DNA of 64,000 nt from NCBI RefSeq assembly GCF_017591435.1, contig NC_059301.1:37167946-37231945 (forward strand), in the 5' to 3' direction. Position numbers and translations under genes: made by a program. Within the stretch, counting starts at the first letter, position 1, and every line of letters starts with the position of its first letter. Shown piece by piece: positions 17,631 to 28,262 of the stretch. The stretch comes from Portunus trituberculatus (Eukaryota > Arthropoda > Malacostraca > Decapoda > Portunidae). The notes below the pieces were generated by a model. That model worked only from the letters and a program-made list of their open reading frames with translations, ran no database searches and had not been told where the DNA came from.

Positions 17631-19200
17631 ATATATTTGTAGACAAAAAGTGGATTGAAGATCTAGTCCACATTGGAAGGAGAAGTGACAGGATAATGAG
17701 CGTAAAGCTGGCGGTAGGAAAACTAGCGCTAAATGTCATCTGTGCTTATGCACTACAAGTAGGCTGTAGTGCTGAAGAAAAAGACGAGTTCTGGCAACAA
17801 CTGGATGTGGAACTACAGGCGATACCGCAGGAGGAGAGGGTGTTCTTAGGAGTAGTCCTAAATGGTCACATAGGCTCTGAGAGAGGAGTTCTGCACGGGG
17901 TACATGGAGGATGGGGAATGGGTGAGTTAAATAAAGAAGGAGAAAGGGTCATTGATTTTGTATTAGCGAATGATATGGCCATAGCAAACACTTTCTTCAA
18001 GAAGGGTTTCCACCAATATGTCACTTACAAAAGTGGTGGTAGAGAGTCAAATTGACTTCCTCGTGTGTAAAAGGAACCATGTTGGTGAGGTGAAAAATTG
18101 TAAAGTGATCAAAGGAGAAAGTGTTTCGGTCTAACATCGAATTGTAGTTTTAGATTGCGAAGTGAAGAGCGCGAAGAGGGGGAAACAGCTAAGCACGCCG
18201 AAGATTAAATGGTGGAAACTGAAAGAGGAACATCTCAAGATGGAGTTTAAGGAGAAAGTGATGAGAGAACTAACATCTAAGGAGGATGCGAATGAGACAA
18301 TGAGTGGTGGGAGGAGAGTAGTAAGGTCATTAGAAGGGTGGCAGAGGAGGTGTTAGGAAAAACATCGGGTAAAGGAACGCCTCAAGGAAAAGATACGTGG
18401 TGGTGGAGTGAGGAAGTGCAAGTTAAGATCAAGGAAAAGAAGGAAGCGAGAAGAAAGTTCGAAACATCAGGTAGAGAGGAAGATCGTGTGGCAGCAAAAT
18501 CAGCCAATAAAGAGGCAAAGAAAGCAGTAGCACAAGCCAAAGCAAGAGTAGTGGGTGAAATTTATGAAGAGTTGGAAACAACAGAAGGACAGAAAAACAT
18601 CTATGGGCTAGCAAAGAGGAGAAATAGAGTGACAAAAGATTTCACGCAGATAAAACAGATAAAGGATGGAGAAGGACGCGTACTCAGTGACGAGAATGAA
18701 ATTAGGAATAGATGGAAGGTCTACTTTGAAAAGCTACTGAACGAGGAGAACGAGAGGAAGGAAAGTTTTTGGAGAAGGTACTGCAAATGAGAGAGAAACA
18801 CCAGAAATAGAAAGACAAGAAGTAAAGCAGGCCTTGAAGAGAATGAAAAATGCAAAAGCTACCGGATCCGATGAAATACCAGCAGAAGCGTGGAAAAGTT
18901 TGGGTGATGATGGAGTGGATCTCTTGTGGGATCTATTTAGGAAGATCTACGATCAAGGAAAGATGTCCAACGCATAGAGAGAGAGCGTGATCATACCAAT
19001 ATATATAAAGAAAAGGGTGACATACAGGATTGTGGGAACTATCGTGGAATTAAACTGATGTCACACACAATAAAAATATGGGAGAAAGTCATAGAAAGGA
19101 GGATTAGAAATGAAACCGAGATAGGGGACCAACAGTTTGGGTTTATGCCTGGAAGAGGAACAACTGATGCCATCTTTGCTGTTAGGCAGATGATGGAGCA
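17631..19200 (+). pseudogene. RTE-clade LINE, endonuclease 3' half and RT 5' half, broken
   Basis: Starting at about 17635 the frame reads SDRIMSVKLAVGKLALNVI, CAYALQVGCSAEEKDEFW, ERVFLGVVLNGHIGSE (GGDLNGH block with Asp lost), VHGGWGMGELNKEGERVIDF and FFKKGFHQYVTYKSGG. All are conserved RTE endonuclease signatures. A linker (TWWWSEEVQVKIKEKKEARR; NKEAKKAVAQAKARV) and the RT start follow: MKNAKATGSDEIPAEAWKSL, NYRGIKLMSHTIKIWEKVIE, QFGFMPGRGTTDAIFAVRQM. It stops at about 19200, before motif A, where I-like LINE sequence begins. At least five frameshifts or stops are present. Confidence 0.85.
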
Positions 19201-20040
19201 ACAAGCGTCTCTCACGATGCAGCGCTTGGATACCATCACTGCTGCCTCCCGCCCTCAACATGGACTGTAAGCCCTTTCGTACCTTAACTTGAAACATTAA
19301 TGGTTTACGCACTCGTTTCCCTGATTTCCACTCTTATGTTATATCCAGTAAGCCTGATATTGTTGCACTGCAGGAGGTTGGTCCTGAGGTGCCAGCACTG
19401 TGGGGTTATGTGTCTTATGTTCTCTCCTGTGCTGATGGCAGTAGCAGAGGCCTGACAGTCTATGCTAAGCAGGGACTTCCCGTCACACTTAGGGACAAAG
19501 GTGTAAGTAATGGCATAGAATTCATAATTATGTGTTTACATACTCAGGGTGATGCCATCCTGATAGCTAATCTGTATGTACATGCCAGTGGCTTTCATGT
19601 TGCTCACCTCCCAGAATGTGTACTGGAAGAAAAATCTATTATAATGGGGGATATTAATGCCCGGCACAGGGACCTTGGGAGTTACCAGACGACAAATGTG
19701 AGTGGTGCACTGTGGAAAGCTTTTCTTGATTCTGCTGACAATGTTATGCTTACTGGTGATAGTGTTGCCACACATGTTCAGGGTGGCAGGCTAGCCTTTA
19801 TCAATTTCCCTTTGCCTTCTCCTGAAACTCATCTCCTTACATGCCTCCTCAGTGATCATTTTGCTCTGGAAACCACTTTTCTCCTTAACACTGCTCCTTA
19901 CTTACAGCGGCCTCGGCTTAAAGTCCCAACAGCACACTTGCCCCAACTTGTTTTGTGCATCAAGAATTGGTATGCTGTAGCTAAAGGTACCTTTACTGAT
20001 GTTGACTCTTTGTATCAGGGTTTGCTTTCTACAAGCCTCT
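19201..20040 (+). pseudogene. I-like LINE, leader and endonuclease domain
   Basis: From ATG at 19260, after one in-frame TGA at 19290-19292 (Trp expected in a W-N-I-N-G-L block), the frame is open to the SINE insertion. Blocks are NINGLRTRF, DIVALQEVGP (catalytic Glu), SIIMGDINARHRDLG (GDxNxHH type) and LLSDHFALETTF (SDH). The N-terminal location and order fit the nicking endonuclease of I-superfamily LINEs. The RT and RNase H parts follow after an inserted SINE at 20041-20404. Codon use is even and the frame is long (280 codons), so this copy is younger than the RTE piece to its left. Confidence 0.85.
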
Positions 20041-20404
20041 CTAAGGGAGGCGGTGGCATAGTGGATAAGGTGGTGAGCGTGGGATCGGGCAGACGTCCAC
20101 GCGTGGGTTCGAATCTCAACACGTACAGCCTTAAAACACTTTGCCATTTGTCGAGTGGTTTAAAGATACCTACATGTCACCATGATACCCAGGTTCTAGG
20201 TGGTTACACTCAAGATGAGCTTGGGCGGTGATATGGGCCCTAATATGGGTACCACTATAAATAAAATTGCCTGCGCCACTAATGGGCGGAAGCTGAACAG
20301 CGCTTCCCATACACTCTTCAAGTGTGCCTACAGGCGCTATAGGCCTTACCGTAAAAAAAAAAAAAAAAAAAAATTAATTAAATAAATAAATAAATAAATA
20401 AAAA
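20041..20404 (+). mobile_element. tRNA-derived SINE with poly-A/(AAAT)n tail, nested in the I-like LINE
   Basis: Pol III boxes: A-box-like GGTGGCATAGTGGATAAGG at about 20051 and B-box-like GTGGGTTCGAATCTC at about 20103. An unrelated body follows (GATATGGGCCC; TATGGGTACCACT; GCCTGCGCCACTAATGGGCG). The 3' tail is about 20 A then (AAAT)n. It differs in body and tail from the (CA)n-tailed SINEs, so a different, poly-A-using LINE would mobilise it. I could not see a clear target-site duplication. It interrupts the ORF between endonuclease and RT. Confidence 0.85.
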
Positions 20405-22704
20405 TTGTAGAATTTGTCACTTGTGGTAGGATGCCTACCCAGGCACCTGCCAGTCCCCCTCCTACTTATGCTAGAGACCCAGTTATCATCACCTGTCAGC
20501 AGAATTTAGCAGCTTACCAGGCCCGCTGGCAACAGGACCCCTCGGACAGTGATGCTCGAGAGGCTATGGTTGCTGTGGTGTGTCACTTGACTGAGCTTCG
20601 TCATCAGATGCATCAGAAGTATTGGGGTGCCTTTTTAGCTAAGGTTCGTTCAACCAGAACACTAACTGCGCTCTGGTCCCATGTCAACCGCATCCGGGAT
20701 AAAGGTAGGAAAGCTGCCACTGTCCCTGACCCTACCAGTGCAGCACAGGACTTACTGAATACTTGGACCAGTGCCTCGGCATTGGCTGGGCTCCCTACCT
20801 CCCACAGAGATGCCCTTGCTCGCCACAGACCTCACAGACTGGCCAGCCTGCAATGCAATGTTTCTTTACTTGATGATACTTGTGTACCAATTACTCACAA
20901 TGAACTCCTTTGTGCAGTCAAGCAGGACCAGTCCACAGCACCTGGTCAGGATGGCCTTACATATGATATACTTAATGCATTGCTAGTTTTGCCAGAAAAT
21001 CCTATATTAGATCTTTTTAACATGTCTTATGCCTCAGGATGTCTGCTTCCCTCATGGAAAACTGCTGTTATCATTCCTATTCCAAAGGGTGATGGTTCTT
21101 TCAGGCCTATTTCTTTAACTAGTTGTCTTTGTAGGATGATGGAGAGAGTCATATTAAGACGGTTACTTTATAAAGTGGGGGATCTTCTGTCGCAAAACTT
21201 GCATGGTTTTATGAAGGGCCACTCTACCAGTGACTGTTTTATTAAGTGCCTCAGTAATGCCAATGTTAACTGTCGTGCCTTTATTGATCTCAAGGGTGCC
21301 TTTGACAAGGGCAACAGGGATGTCATTCTTGAGGAACTCATGTTGAAGGGTGTTAAAGGAAAGTTATTGGGGTGGATTTGGGATTATTTGTGTGACAGGA
21401 AGGCAAAAGGTGTGGCTCCAGGGGGCAGTCTCTGCTGAAGGGAATTTTGACTTGGGTACACCGCGGGGGGGGTGTACTCAGCCCCATGCTTTTCAATATA
21501 CTTATGGATAAAATTGCCAGATATCCTTTTCCCCAGGGCACAGAGGTAATTGTCTATGCTGACGACATCTTGCTACAGTGTAATGCTCCTCGGACCCTTA
21601 CCTCGGCCTTAAGCCATCTTGAGTCCCTGTGTACTGACATGGGCCTTGTCATCAATGAAACTAAAACTAAATTTCAAGCAACTCCCAGAGTTTGCAGACC
21701 ACCATACATAAATTCCATAAAAATCAGTCGTGTGCAGTGCTATAAATACTTGGGAACTCAACTCGGTTTTACTAAGGATTCTCACTGTATTACCTATGTT
21801 CGCAATCAATGTTTGTTACGGCTTGCTCCCCTACGAGTGCTAGCTCACAGGGGCTATGGTGTGGGTATCCCAGTGCTTAGGATGTTCTACATTTCTGTTA
21901 TCAGGGCTTTTAATAGACTATGCTGCTCCAGTCTTGTTTCGGTATAGTCCAACACAGCTGAAACCCCTTGAGTACATTCAGAATGAGAGCATGAGAGTAA
22001 TCTTAGGTTGCCCCAAGATTGCAAAGCTTGAAGTTCTCCGAGCAGAATTGGACCTCCCCACCATTGTTTGTCGAATACAGGAAATTTCCTGCTGTGCACT
22101 GTGTCGGATGGCATGTAATGGTGCCAGCCAACCCTTGCGTTCCCTTGCCCACCTTCATGCTAACCCCAGGGCCCCTGCTAACTCTTACTTGAGACAGCTT
22201 TTAACATCACTAACCAAATTTGATGTCCTTGACTCCTACCTCAATGTTGTTACCACCTCTGGTTCCCCATCTTGGAGACCTCACAAAGTCAGTGTAGATA
22301 TGGAAAAACTTGCTGCTCCTAAATATAACTGGTTCCTACATGAACTTAAAGATCTTTTTATGCATAAATTGTCTAACTACTCAAGGGTGCAGGCTGTACA
22401 TGTTTACTGTGATGGTTCAGTGGATGGCAGCAAATCTGGATATGGCCTGTTCATCCGCAACTACACCTCTCCCTCTGAATACACTGACACTGAGATGTCC
22501 AAGAGGCTTCCTGACAACCTGTCCTCTACAAGGGCAGAACTATATGCCATGCTAGAAGGTTTACAAATTGTCCTTCCTTTGGGGAAAGATGTTTACTTTT
22601 TTGTTGATAGTCAGGGTGCCTTATATTCATTGTTGTCTCCTTTCCCTGCTGATTGTGATCTCATCAACAAGTGTCTTGGTGTCATTGATCTCTTGGAGAG
22701 ATAA
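20405..22704 (+). pseudogene. I-like LINE, reverse transcriptase and RNase H domain (first part)
   Basis: The frame at 20431-21438 carries the RT: APGQDGLTYDIL, IPKGDGSFRPISLTSCLC, LHGFMKGHSTSDCF and AFIDLKGAFDK (motif A). An extra G in the run at about 21465-21472 shifts motif B (RGGGVLSPMLFNILMD). VYADDILLQ (catalytic YADD, about 21557) and INETKTKF follow, then CYKYLGTQLG. After another frameshift near 21910 the C-terminal connector (LIDYAAPVLFRYSP; MRVILGCPKIAKLEVLRAEL) leads into RNase H: VYCDGSVDGSKSGYGLF (Asp), SSTRAELYAMLEGLQ (Glu) and FFVDSQGALYSL (Asp). The RNase H domain identifies the I/Nimb/LOA-like supergroup. Only a few indels separate it from an intact ORF2. Confidence 0.88.
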
Positions 22705-23086
22705 TCTCAGAGTATATTTCACCTGGGTGCCTTCTCATGTTGGCATTTCCCATAATGAAAAAGCTTATGTTCTTGCCCGTCACTCCCTTACTGAGGACAT
22801 TGCTGACTGTCCTGTTGAACACACTTATAATAACATCAAGGGTCAGCTTAAACGTCATGTTTGCAGCACCATTGCTCATAACCTTGACACTTGTTATGGG
22901 AAAGGCAGTCCCAGTTCAGTCCATTATGTACATGTCTCCCACACCAGCAGTGTCACCTATGGCAGGAAGAGTGCCGCCCATGACCTTGTTACTATGCGTC
23001 TCAGGCTGGGTTATAGGTACTATTGGGAGGTCAGTGGGGCTGCTGCTGTGCCCTGTAAGCTGTGTCACAGTCCTGCAGGGCACACA
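22695..23086 (+). pseudogene. I-like LINE, RNase H end and C-terminal zinc motif start
   Basis: After a frameshift near 22695 the frame reads YFTWVPSHVGISHNEKAYVLAR, the last RNase H block. The usual catalytic Asp after the H-x-G-I-x-x-N-E segment is replaced (NEKAYVLA rather than NExAD). Then come the linker (LVTMRLRLGYRYYWE) and CKLCHSPAGHT, the first half of the Cys/His motif that ends I-like ORF2 proteins. Coding homology stops at 23086, where the DIRS element's outer repeat begins. The missing C terminus does not obviously reappear beyond 28246. Confidence 0.82.
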
Positions 23087-23215
23087 AAAATTATAGAAGT
23101 ACATGAGACTTACCATAGGTCAGTTGAAATGTGCTTTGGATTTTGCGAAGCAAGCCAATGCTGCTGGAGAGAGCTTTCACATGAGATACGCAAAGATCAA
23201 GGTACTGGCAGACTT
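23087..23215 (+). repeat. DIRS right inverted terminal repeat with outer extension
   Basis: The outer ~90 bp (23087-23182) are found again inverted at 23322-23417. The inner part (CATGAGATACGCAAAGATCA then AGGTACTGGCAG) is shared in inverted orientation with the left end near 28176-28204. Confidence 0.88.
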
Positions 23216-23321
23216 TAAAGAACTGAGAGCCACCCACATGCCACAAGGTCCCTAAAATGCCCGTCGGAAAGCTAAACCCCAAATTCAAAAGCCCATCTTT
23301 CCGAAGGGTGGGAGTGGAGGG

Positions 23322-23462
23322 CATGTGAAAGCTCTCTCCAGCAGCGGTGGCTTGCTTCGCAAAATCCGAAGCACATTTCAACTGACCTATGGTAAGTCTC
23401 ATGTACTTCTATAATTTTACTTCAGCAACCCACCGCCATTGCTGGAGAGGCTACACATGAGA
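23322..23462. repeat. DIRS internal complementary region (ICR)
   Basis: A bipartite block: 23322-23417 complements the right outer end and 23416-23462 the left outer end (TTTACTTCAGCAACCCA-type sequence, with one mismatch noticed: CACCG versus CATCG). In the DIRS1 model this block lets the linear cDNA be joined into a circle before recombinase integration. Confidence 0.88.
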
Positions 23463-23686
23463 TTTTGAAGCCATGTGGGTGTACTCTCAGAACTACACAA
23501 TACTTAACATTCTCCAAGTGAGTGATTGATAATTAAACAAACTAAATATGAATCCAAACTTCATTGTATGAAAAAATCCTCCTCCTTCCACAGATATGGC
23601 CCTTACAAAAAACATATAGTACATGTATAAAAAACAAAATAAGTCAATTGAGTTCCAACGCAAATGAATAGAGAAACCTGTTAACA

Positions 23687-24615
23687 TTACAATACAGAAT
23701 CCAGTATGGCCTCTTGAAAAGAATCTGAAACCTGAGTGATCTCCTTATTATAGTGTTTAGCAAAGGTTGTCTCCTGAGTCCAACCCGCCTTAGATAAGAT
23801 AATGGGAACTGGGACGTCCATGGCTTTGGCCTTGGAAGCAGAGGCTGGTCGAACACTTCCAGCCGTGAATTTCTTAGTATTGATACCACAGTCGGCAAGG
23901 ACAGTCTTAATCCACCTTGACACTGTATCTTTGGAAACACTTTTATGTGGCTTCACCAAACTGATGAGGAGTTTCCATTATCCTTCCCAAATTCCTTTCT
24001 CAGATTCTCCGTTCTGTTAAGATATTCCTTCAAGGTATTCACAACACAAATTCTAGAATCAGGTAAATAAGCATGAAACTTAAGCATTCTAACATTAAAC
24101 TTAGGACGGCACTGCTTAATGTTGCCCCCTAACAAAAGAAATACAGAATTGTTGTCAACAATAGCATTGGAATACAATAATAAATGTAAGGTCTGTACTC
24201 TCGCAGCCTGAGTCAATGCCATAAGCATCACTAATTTCAAAGTTAAAGACTTCAAGGACAGGTCTGGTAATGGGCCCATGGACCTCAGCTTCTGCAATAC
24301 TGGCTGCACATCCCAAGTTTCAGCATACCTAGGGCAAGAGGGTCTCAAGTTAAACACACCACGAATAAACCTATTGATAAGTGGATGATTCCCACCTCTA
24401 CATCCTTCCAACATAATTCCTAAAGCAGAGAGAGCACCTCTTGCCGTGTTAACAGACTCATACCCCACCCCTCTATGAAATGTCTCCGAAAGAAAATTCA
24501 AAACATTAGTTACAGAGGGAGTAGAGGGATTGATATTCCATCTATCACAAAATGATGACCATCTGTTAATGTGTGGTCTATATTGTCGCATCGTACCTGG
24601 TCTCCACGATGCCAT
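23687..24615 (-). pseudogene. DIRS tyrosine recombinase (YR), frameshifted
   Basis: The minus frame from 24615 starts MASWRPGTMRQYRPHINRW, a core-binding SAM-like domain (SVTNVLNFLSETFHRGVGY; INTARGALSALG-type helices). It continues to LTLKLVMLMALTQAARVQTL, whose first catalytic Arg is the R of AARVQTL. A 1-base shift near 23975 moves the rest to the frame starting near 23959: HKSVSKDTVSRWIKTVL, then FTAGSVRPASASKAKAM (expected His-x-x-Arg; Arg kept, His appears as Gly), GWTQETTFAKHYNKE with the nucleophile Tyr. It ends at 23687. The catalytic loss and frameshift suggest an inactive enzyme. Confidence 0.88.
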
Positions 24616-25450
24616 GATAATCTCTGTACCTTCTGACGATACACCTCTCCTCTAAGTTGTTGCCTGACAAAAGACATGCCATCAATTGGGTGTGGGTCAT
24701 AATCGGATGTTCTTCCGCTGATGAGGGATGTCGTAGTACATTCGTTTTCTGAGTGATGAGCCTGGGGGCCTTGACCAACATTTGCAGAAGAGGGCCCATC
24801 CAAGGTTGGGAAGTCCACATTGGAACAACAATCCACCCCTTTGCTCTCTCCTCCCTCATTTTCTGTAGACACCTAGTAATAAGAGAAAATGGTGGGAAAA
24901 GGTAAATCAGATCGAAACTGGCCCAATTTAATGTGAACGCATCCACATGCTCTGCTTCTGGATCAGGTGTCCACGAGCAAAAACAATCTATTTGCTTGTT
25001 TAAGCGAGAAGCAAATAAGTCAATGGAGGGAGTTCCAAAAACTACACACAACTCCTTAAAAATCTTTGGATTAAGTTTCCATTCATGTCTGTCATTAAAA
25101 TTACGAGAGGCTGTATCCGCCAACACATTCTTCTTTCCTGGTATGTGTGCACAAGTAATCCAGATGTCATTGGAAATACACCAATTCCAGATATCAATGC
25201 AGATAGAGTTACACACTAGTGATTTAGTTCCACCCATCTCATTAACATAAGCAATGGCTGTGGTATTATCACACATAACTTTAACATGGCAGCCTTTAAG
25301 CAAGTAAGCAAAAGATTGAAGGGTAAACAAGATGGCCTTGAGTTCCCTTGCATTAATGTGTAGGCAGCTTTCTTCTGATGTCCATTTACCATTGGTGGAA
25401 TGCTTTAATACACAACCACCCCAACCTAAGTCTGAGGCATCAGTAAAACT
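24578..25450 (-). pseudogene. DIRS RNase H and trailing methyltransferase-like region
   Basis: The RNase H domain begins at about 25450 with TDASDLGWGGCVLKHS (catalytic Asp), INARELKAILFTLQS (Glu), VKVMCDNTTAIAYVNEMGG (Asp) and HIPGKKNVLADTASR (final Asp). Then comes the DIRS-specific region FGTPSIDLFASRLNKQ, DAFTLNWASFDLIYLFPPF and GWIVVPMWTSQPW, usually described as methyltransferase-related. A 1-base loss at about 25448 separates it from the RT frame (VEVLLMPQT-stop). The frame overlaps the recombinase start by about 37 bases in another frame, as is normal in DIRS elements. Confidence 0.87.
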
Positions 25451-26463
25451 TCAACAGAAGGAGCAGGCCGAATAATTTTCCTAACTTGTGTCCCTACTTC
25501 AGAGATCCACCAACTCAGCTCCATTTTCATTTCCTTTGAGATAGTCATAACTTTGTCAAAGTTACCCTTTTCCACCTTTAATGCAACAATTTTGGCCCTT
25601 TCTAAAATTCTGTAATGAAGCTTACCTAATTCAACGGCCGGAATGGCAGCCACCAACATGCCAACTACCCGAGCTACTTCTCTGATCTTTGCCTTATTTC
25701 TACTGGCCAAGGATGAACAACTTTCCACAATCTTCTCCACTCTACGAGCAGGGAGTGTGACAGTCATGGCATCAGAATCGATGATGTTACCAAGATATTC
25801 TATGCGTTTCGTAGGCACCAAAACTGATTTTTCCACATTAATACAAAACCCAACATTTTGCAAAATCTCCACAGTATCCTTCAAACAAGCAACACAATCC
25901 TCAACTGAGTTGCTACACATAAGAGTATCATCTATAAAGGAAGTAATGGTGTAGCCTTTTAATCTCAAAAAGAAAAACTGGCTTCAAAAGTTTAGTGAAA
26001 AGACGAGGGCCTGCAGAAACACCATTAGGAAGGCAAGTGAATTGGTATATCTTCCCTGCCCATTTAAAACAAAGATATTTTGCTGCTCTTCTGCAATTTT
26101 GACTGAATAATAAGCATGCTTCAGATCAACAGAAGCCATGAAAGCACCTGAACTGATTAGCCTAATTGCCTGCTCAAAATTTTCCATTTTGAAATGGTTG
26201 TAATTCATGAATTTGTTGAGTTTCTTCAAATTAAGCACCATCCTATAGCCACCCTCTTTTTTCTCTCTCAAGAAAACTGGCAAAATAATCTGGCACACCT
26301 GTCTGTGAGTCTCCTTGATAACCTTCAAGCTCAACAATTTATTTATTTCATTAGTCATAATAACTTTCTCCTCATCACTAAATCTGTATTCCACTTCCTC
26401 AGAAAATAAATGAGTAATGTTCTGTTCATCGATCTCAAGATGGCAATGTTTAACAATGTCCAA
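25451..26463 (-). pseudogene. DIRS reverse transcriptase, frameshifted
   Basis: Minus frame 26463-25984: FSDEEKVIMTNEINKLLSL, PVFLREKKEGGYRMVLNLKK (finger), MENFEQAIRLISSGAFMASV then DLKHAYYSVKI (motif A Asp), QGRYTNSLAF. After a shift near 26030 the palm continues with an SAGPRLFTKLLKP block and YTITSFIDDTLMCS (catalytic F-I-D-D at about 25935-25925). The thumb follows (INVEKSVLVPTKRIEYLG). Fingers, palm and thumb are therefore all present. It sits between gag and RNase H, as expected, with no internal stop other than the shift. Confidence 0.88.
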
Positions 26464-26546
26464 AATGAAAGGATCATTAGTAAGTTTGCACCACTCATCA
26501 ATAAACTTGTGAAGCTGACCCGCTTCAAATTCATGCCTTACCTGAA

Positions 26547-27776
26547 TTACTGCCGGGATTGTAGTGTCCCCGGCCCCTTGAGTTTTTGAAGAGGAGTTCC
26601 TCTGAGATAAGAAGGGCGGCTGTCCCCTCTGGTGGCAGGTTTGTGTAAACCGTACGGTTTAAACTGGGTTAACATACCCCGGAAAGCTGGCTTCCCAAAG
26701 AAACCACGTTGCTTGCCACCACTAATCTTCCCAAGACCTGGAGCTCCAAAATGGGAAGTCTTCTTGTTGGTAAACTTGTTTTTCAGCCTCTCAGCCTCCT
26801 CAATCTGTTTGGTAGCTTGAGTAAGATCATCCCCAAACAGTAAGCCAGTCACAGGAGTCTTATCAGTGCATAAGTGGGCATACTTTTGGTTTATCTCACG
26901 TTTGAGGAAATACCGTCTATTCATATTCAGTTTAAAGTTAGCATGCCCTAACAACCCCAAGGCCCCATTAAGCATAGCCACCTCATGACCAATAACCTGA
27001 TTGTGCTCCTCATTAGTAAACTTGTCCAGAACAGTAAGTGATTTAACAATGATAGTGGCAGCCTTAGTTATATCCTTGCCGACTTCCTTTAGTCTGAAAT
27101 CAGCTTTCTTTGCCTCAGTGGGTAGGGCATCCAGCACTTGTGAGTTGCACTCGACTGGAATAAGTGCCTTACAGTTTCTAGGACGTTTAGAAACCTCATC
27201 TGCCAAAATCTCCTTATGGTCTTCATCTTTCAAACCATGAGAAAACCAGTGATTCACCATTGCAGCAATCGGTTCTTCAATAGCTTCAGAACAGTCATCC
27301 ACGGGCACATAGGCCTTAGCTGCTTGTAACAGAATACTGCCAGAAGGAACCTCATCTTCAATCTCACCTTCTTCAGCACTCACTTCTTTTGACCTAAACC
27401 CAGAAAATTCACCAGAGGTAGAAGGGGGATGGGAGGCAGAAAATTCATGAGTACCACCTAAGTCCTGTGCTGGCCCCTTACCAACACTTGCACTGTCACC
27501 TCTGTCACTCTTAAGTTTATTCACATCCTCTTGAAGTACAGCCAAAGCCTCCAAAATCTTGGATAAAGAAGTATTGCTAACTTCTCCAGACTGGCTAACT
27601 GGTGGTCGGGCGTCCATCTTAGACACACGATCACTTGCAACGGCATCCTCACCAGCAGAGGCCCCAGACCGTTGAATATTCTTCCTCGTCTTATGCCTAG
27701 TGGACGAATAGAGTCGGCTTCCACGAGAATGTGAGGAACCGCTTCTTGGAGGTGTAGAACCACCCGAGGAAGACAT
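26547..27776 (-). CDS. DIRS ORF1, gag-like protein
   Basis: Open minus-strand frame. The likely start is the Met at 27776 (MSSSGGSTPPRSGSSHSR), since the upstream extension to 28223 runs into ITR-adjacent sequence. It begins with a Ser/Arg-rich tail and a short coiled coil (SLSKILEALAVLQEDVNKL). An acidic stretch (EEGEIEDEV) leads to the conserved core (VDDCSEAIEEPIAAMVNHWF; DALPTEAKKADFRLKEVGKD; LMNRRYFLK-like NMNRRYFLKREINQKYAHLC). It ends in a Gly/Lys-rich basic tail (GLGKISGGKQRGFFGK). This is the usual design of DIRS ORF1, thought to form the particle and bind RNA. About 409 codons, apparently uninterrupted. Confidence 0.8.
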   Translation of the reverse strand: MSSSGGSTPPRSGSSHSRGSRLYSSTRHKTRKNIQRSGASAGEDAVASDRVSKMDARPPVSQSGEVSNTSLSKILEALAVLQEDVNKLKSDRGDSASVGKGPAQDLGGTHEFSASHPPSTSGEFSGFRSKEVSAEEGEIEDEVPSGSILLQAAKAYVPVDDCSEAIEEPIAAMVNHWFSHGLKDEDHKEILADEVSKRPRNCKALIPVECNSQVLDALPTEAKKADFRLKEVGKDITKAATIIVKSLTVLDKFTNEEHNQVIGHEVAMLNGALGLLGHANFKLNMNRRYFLKREINQKYAHLCTDKTPVTGLLFGDDLTQATKQIEEAERLKNKFTNKKTSHFGAPGLGKISGGKQRGFFGKPAFRGMLTQFKPYGLHKPATRGDSRPSYLRGTPLQKLKGPGTLQSRQ

Positions 27777-28164
27777 ACTGATGTACCAAACACCTTCACA
27801 ACGGCACACTTCTGTCACATGTCCCGCTCCTGAGAGATAACGGGAAAAAACACAGGCACAATACAACACCCACAAGACCACAAGTAAATAACAATAGTCA
27901 ATGAATAAATGACAACCTGCTCCAAGTTTGGATAACAGGTAACAAGGGTGCATAACCTCACCTTGGTCCACACCGTGTCCTCCCGCTCCAAATGGATAAC
28001 AGGAAAGGAACACCAGGCACTCTTCCCGCTCCAACGGGATCACGGGGTAATAAAGTAAGGTATTAAATAAGTGCCAACCCGCTCTGAAAAACAGATAACG
28101 GATAACCAATCCCAAAATGGCAAACTGCAGCTGCAAGACAAACACGTCTTGCCTGTACCAAGAA

Positions 28165-28246
28165 CAAAGCGTCACTGCCGGTACCTTGATCTTTGCGTAT
28201 CTCATGTGTAGCCTCTCCAGCAATGGCGATGGGTTGCTGAAGTAAA
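28165..28246 (-). repeat. DIRS left inverted terminal repeat
   Basis: The outer 47 bp (28200-28246) recur inverted in the ICR at 23416-23462. The adjoining CTGCCGGTACCTTGATC block is shared with the right ITR at about 23195-23211. Confidence 0.88.
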
Positions 28247-28262
28247 CACAGCTCCCAGGCCT

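Larger units (their letters stand above)
23087..28246 (-). mobile_element. DIRS-type tyrosine-recombinase retrotransposon, complete architecture
   Basis: The 5.16-kb element lies on the minus strand. The left ITR ends at 28246 and the right ITR begins at 23087; their shared core is CATGAGATACGCAAAGATCA (about 28185-28204 minus, 23179-23198 plus). Next to the right ITR is an internal complementary region, 23322-23462. Its first part (23322-23417) complements the right outer end (23087-23182) and its second part (23416-23462) complements the left outer end (28200-28246). Internally there is a gag-like ORF, RT, RNase H with a trailing methyltransferase-like region, and a tyrosine recombinase. 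This order is DIRS1-like. DIRS elements are known from decapods. Frameshifts break RT, RNase H and the recombinase, so this copy is not autonomous as read. Confidence 0.93.

Noticed and set aside
27777..28223. N-terminal extension of DIRS ORF1 to 28223
   Set aside because: The extension crosses ITR-derived and leader sequence and is Cys/Tyr-rich without gag character; Met at 27776 is a better start.
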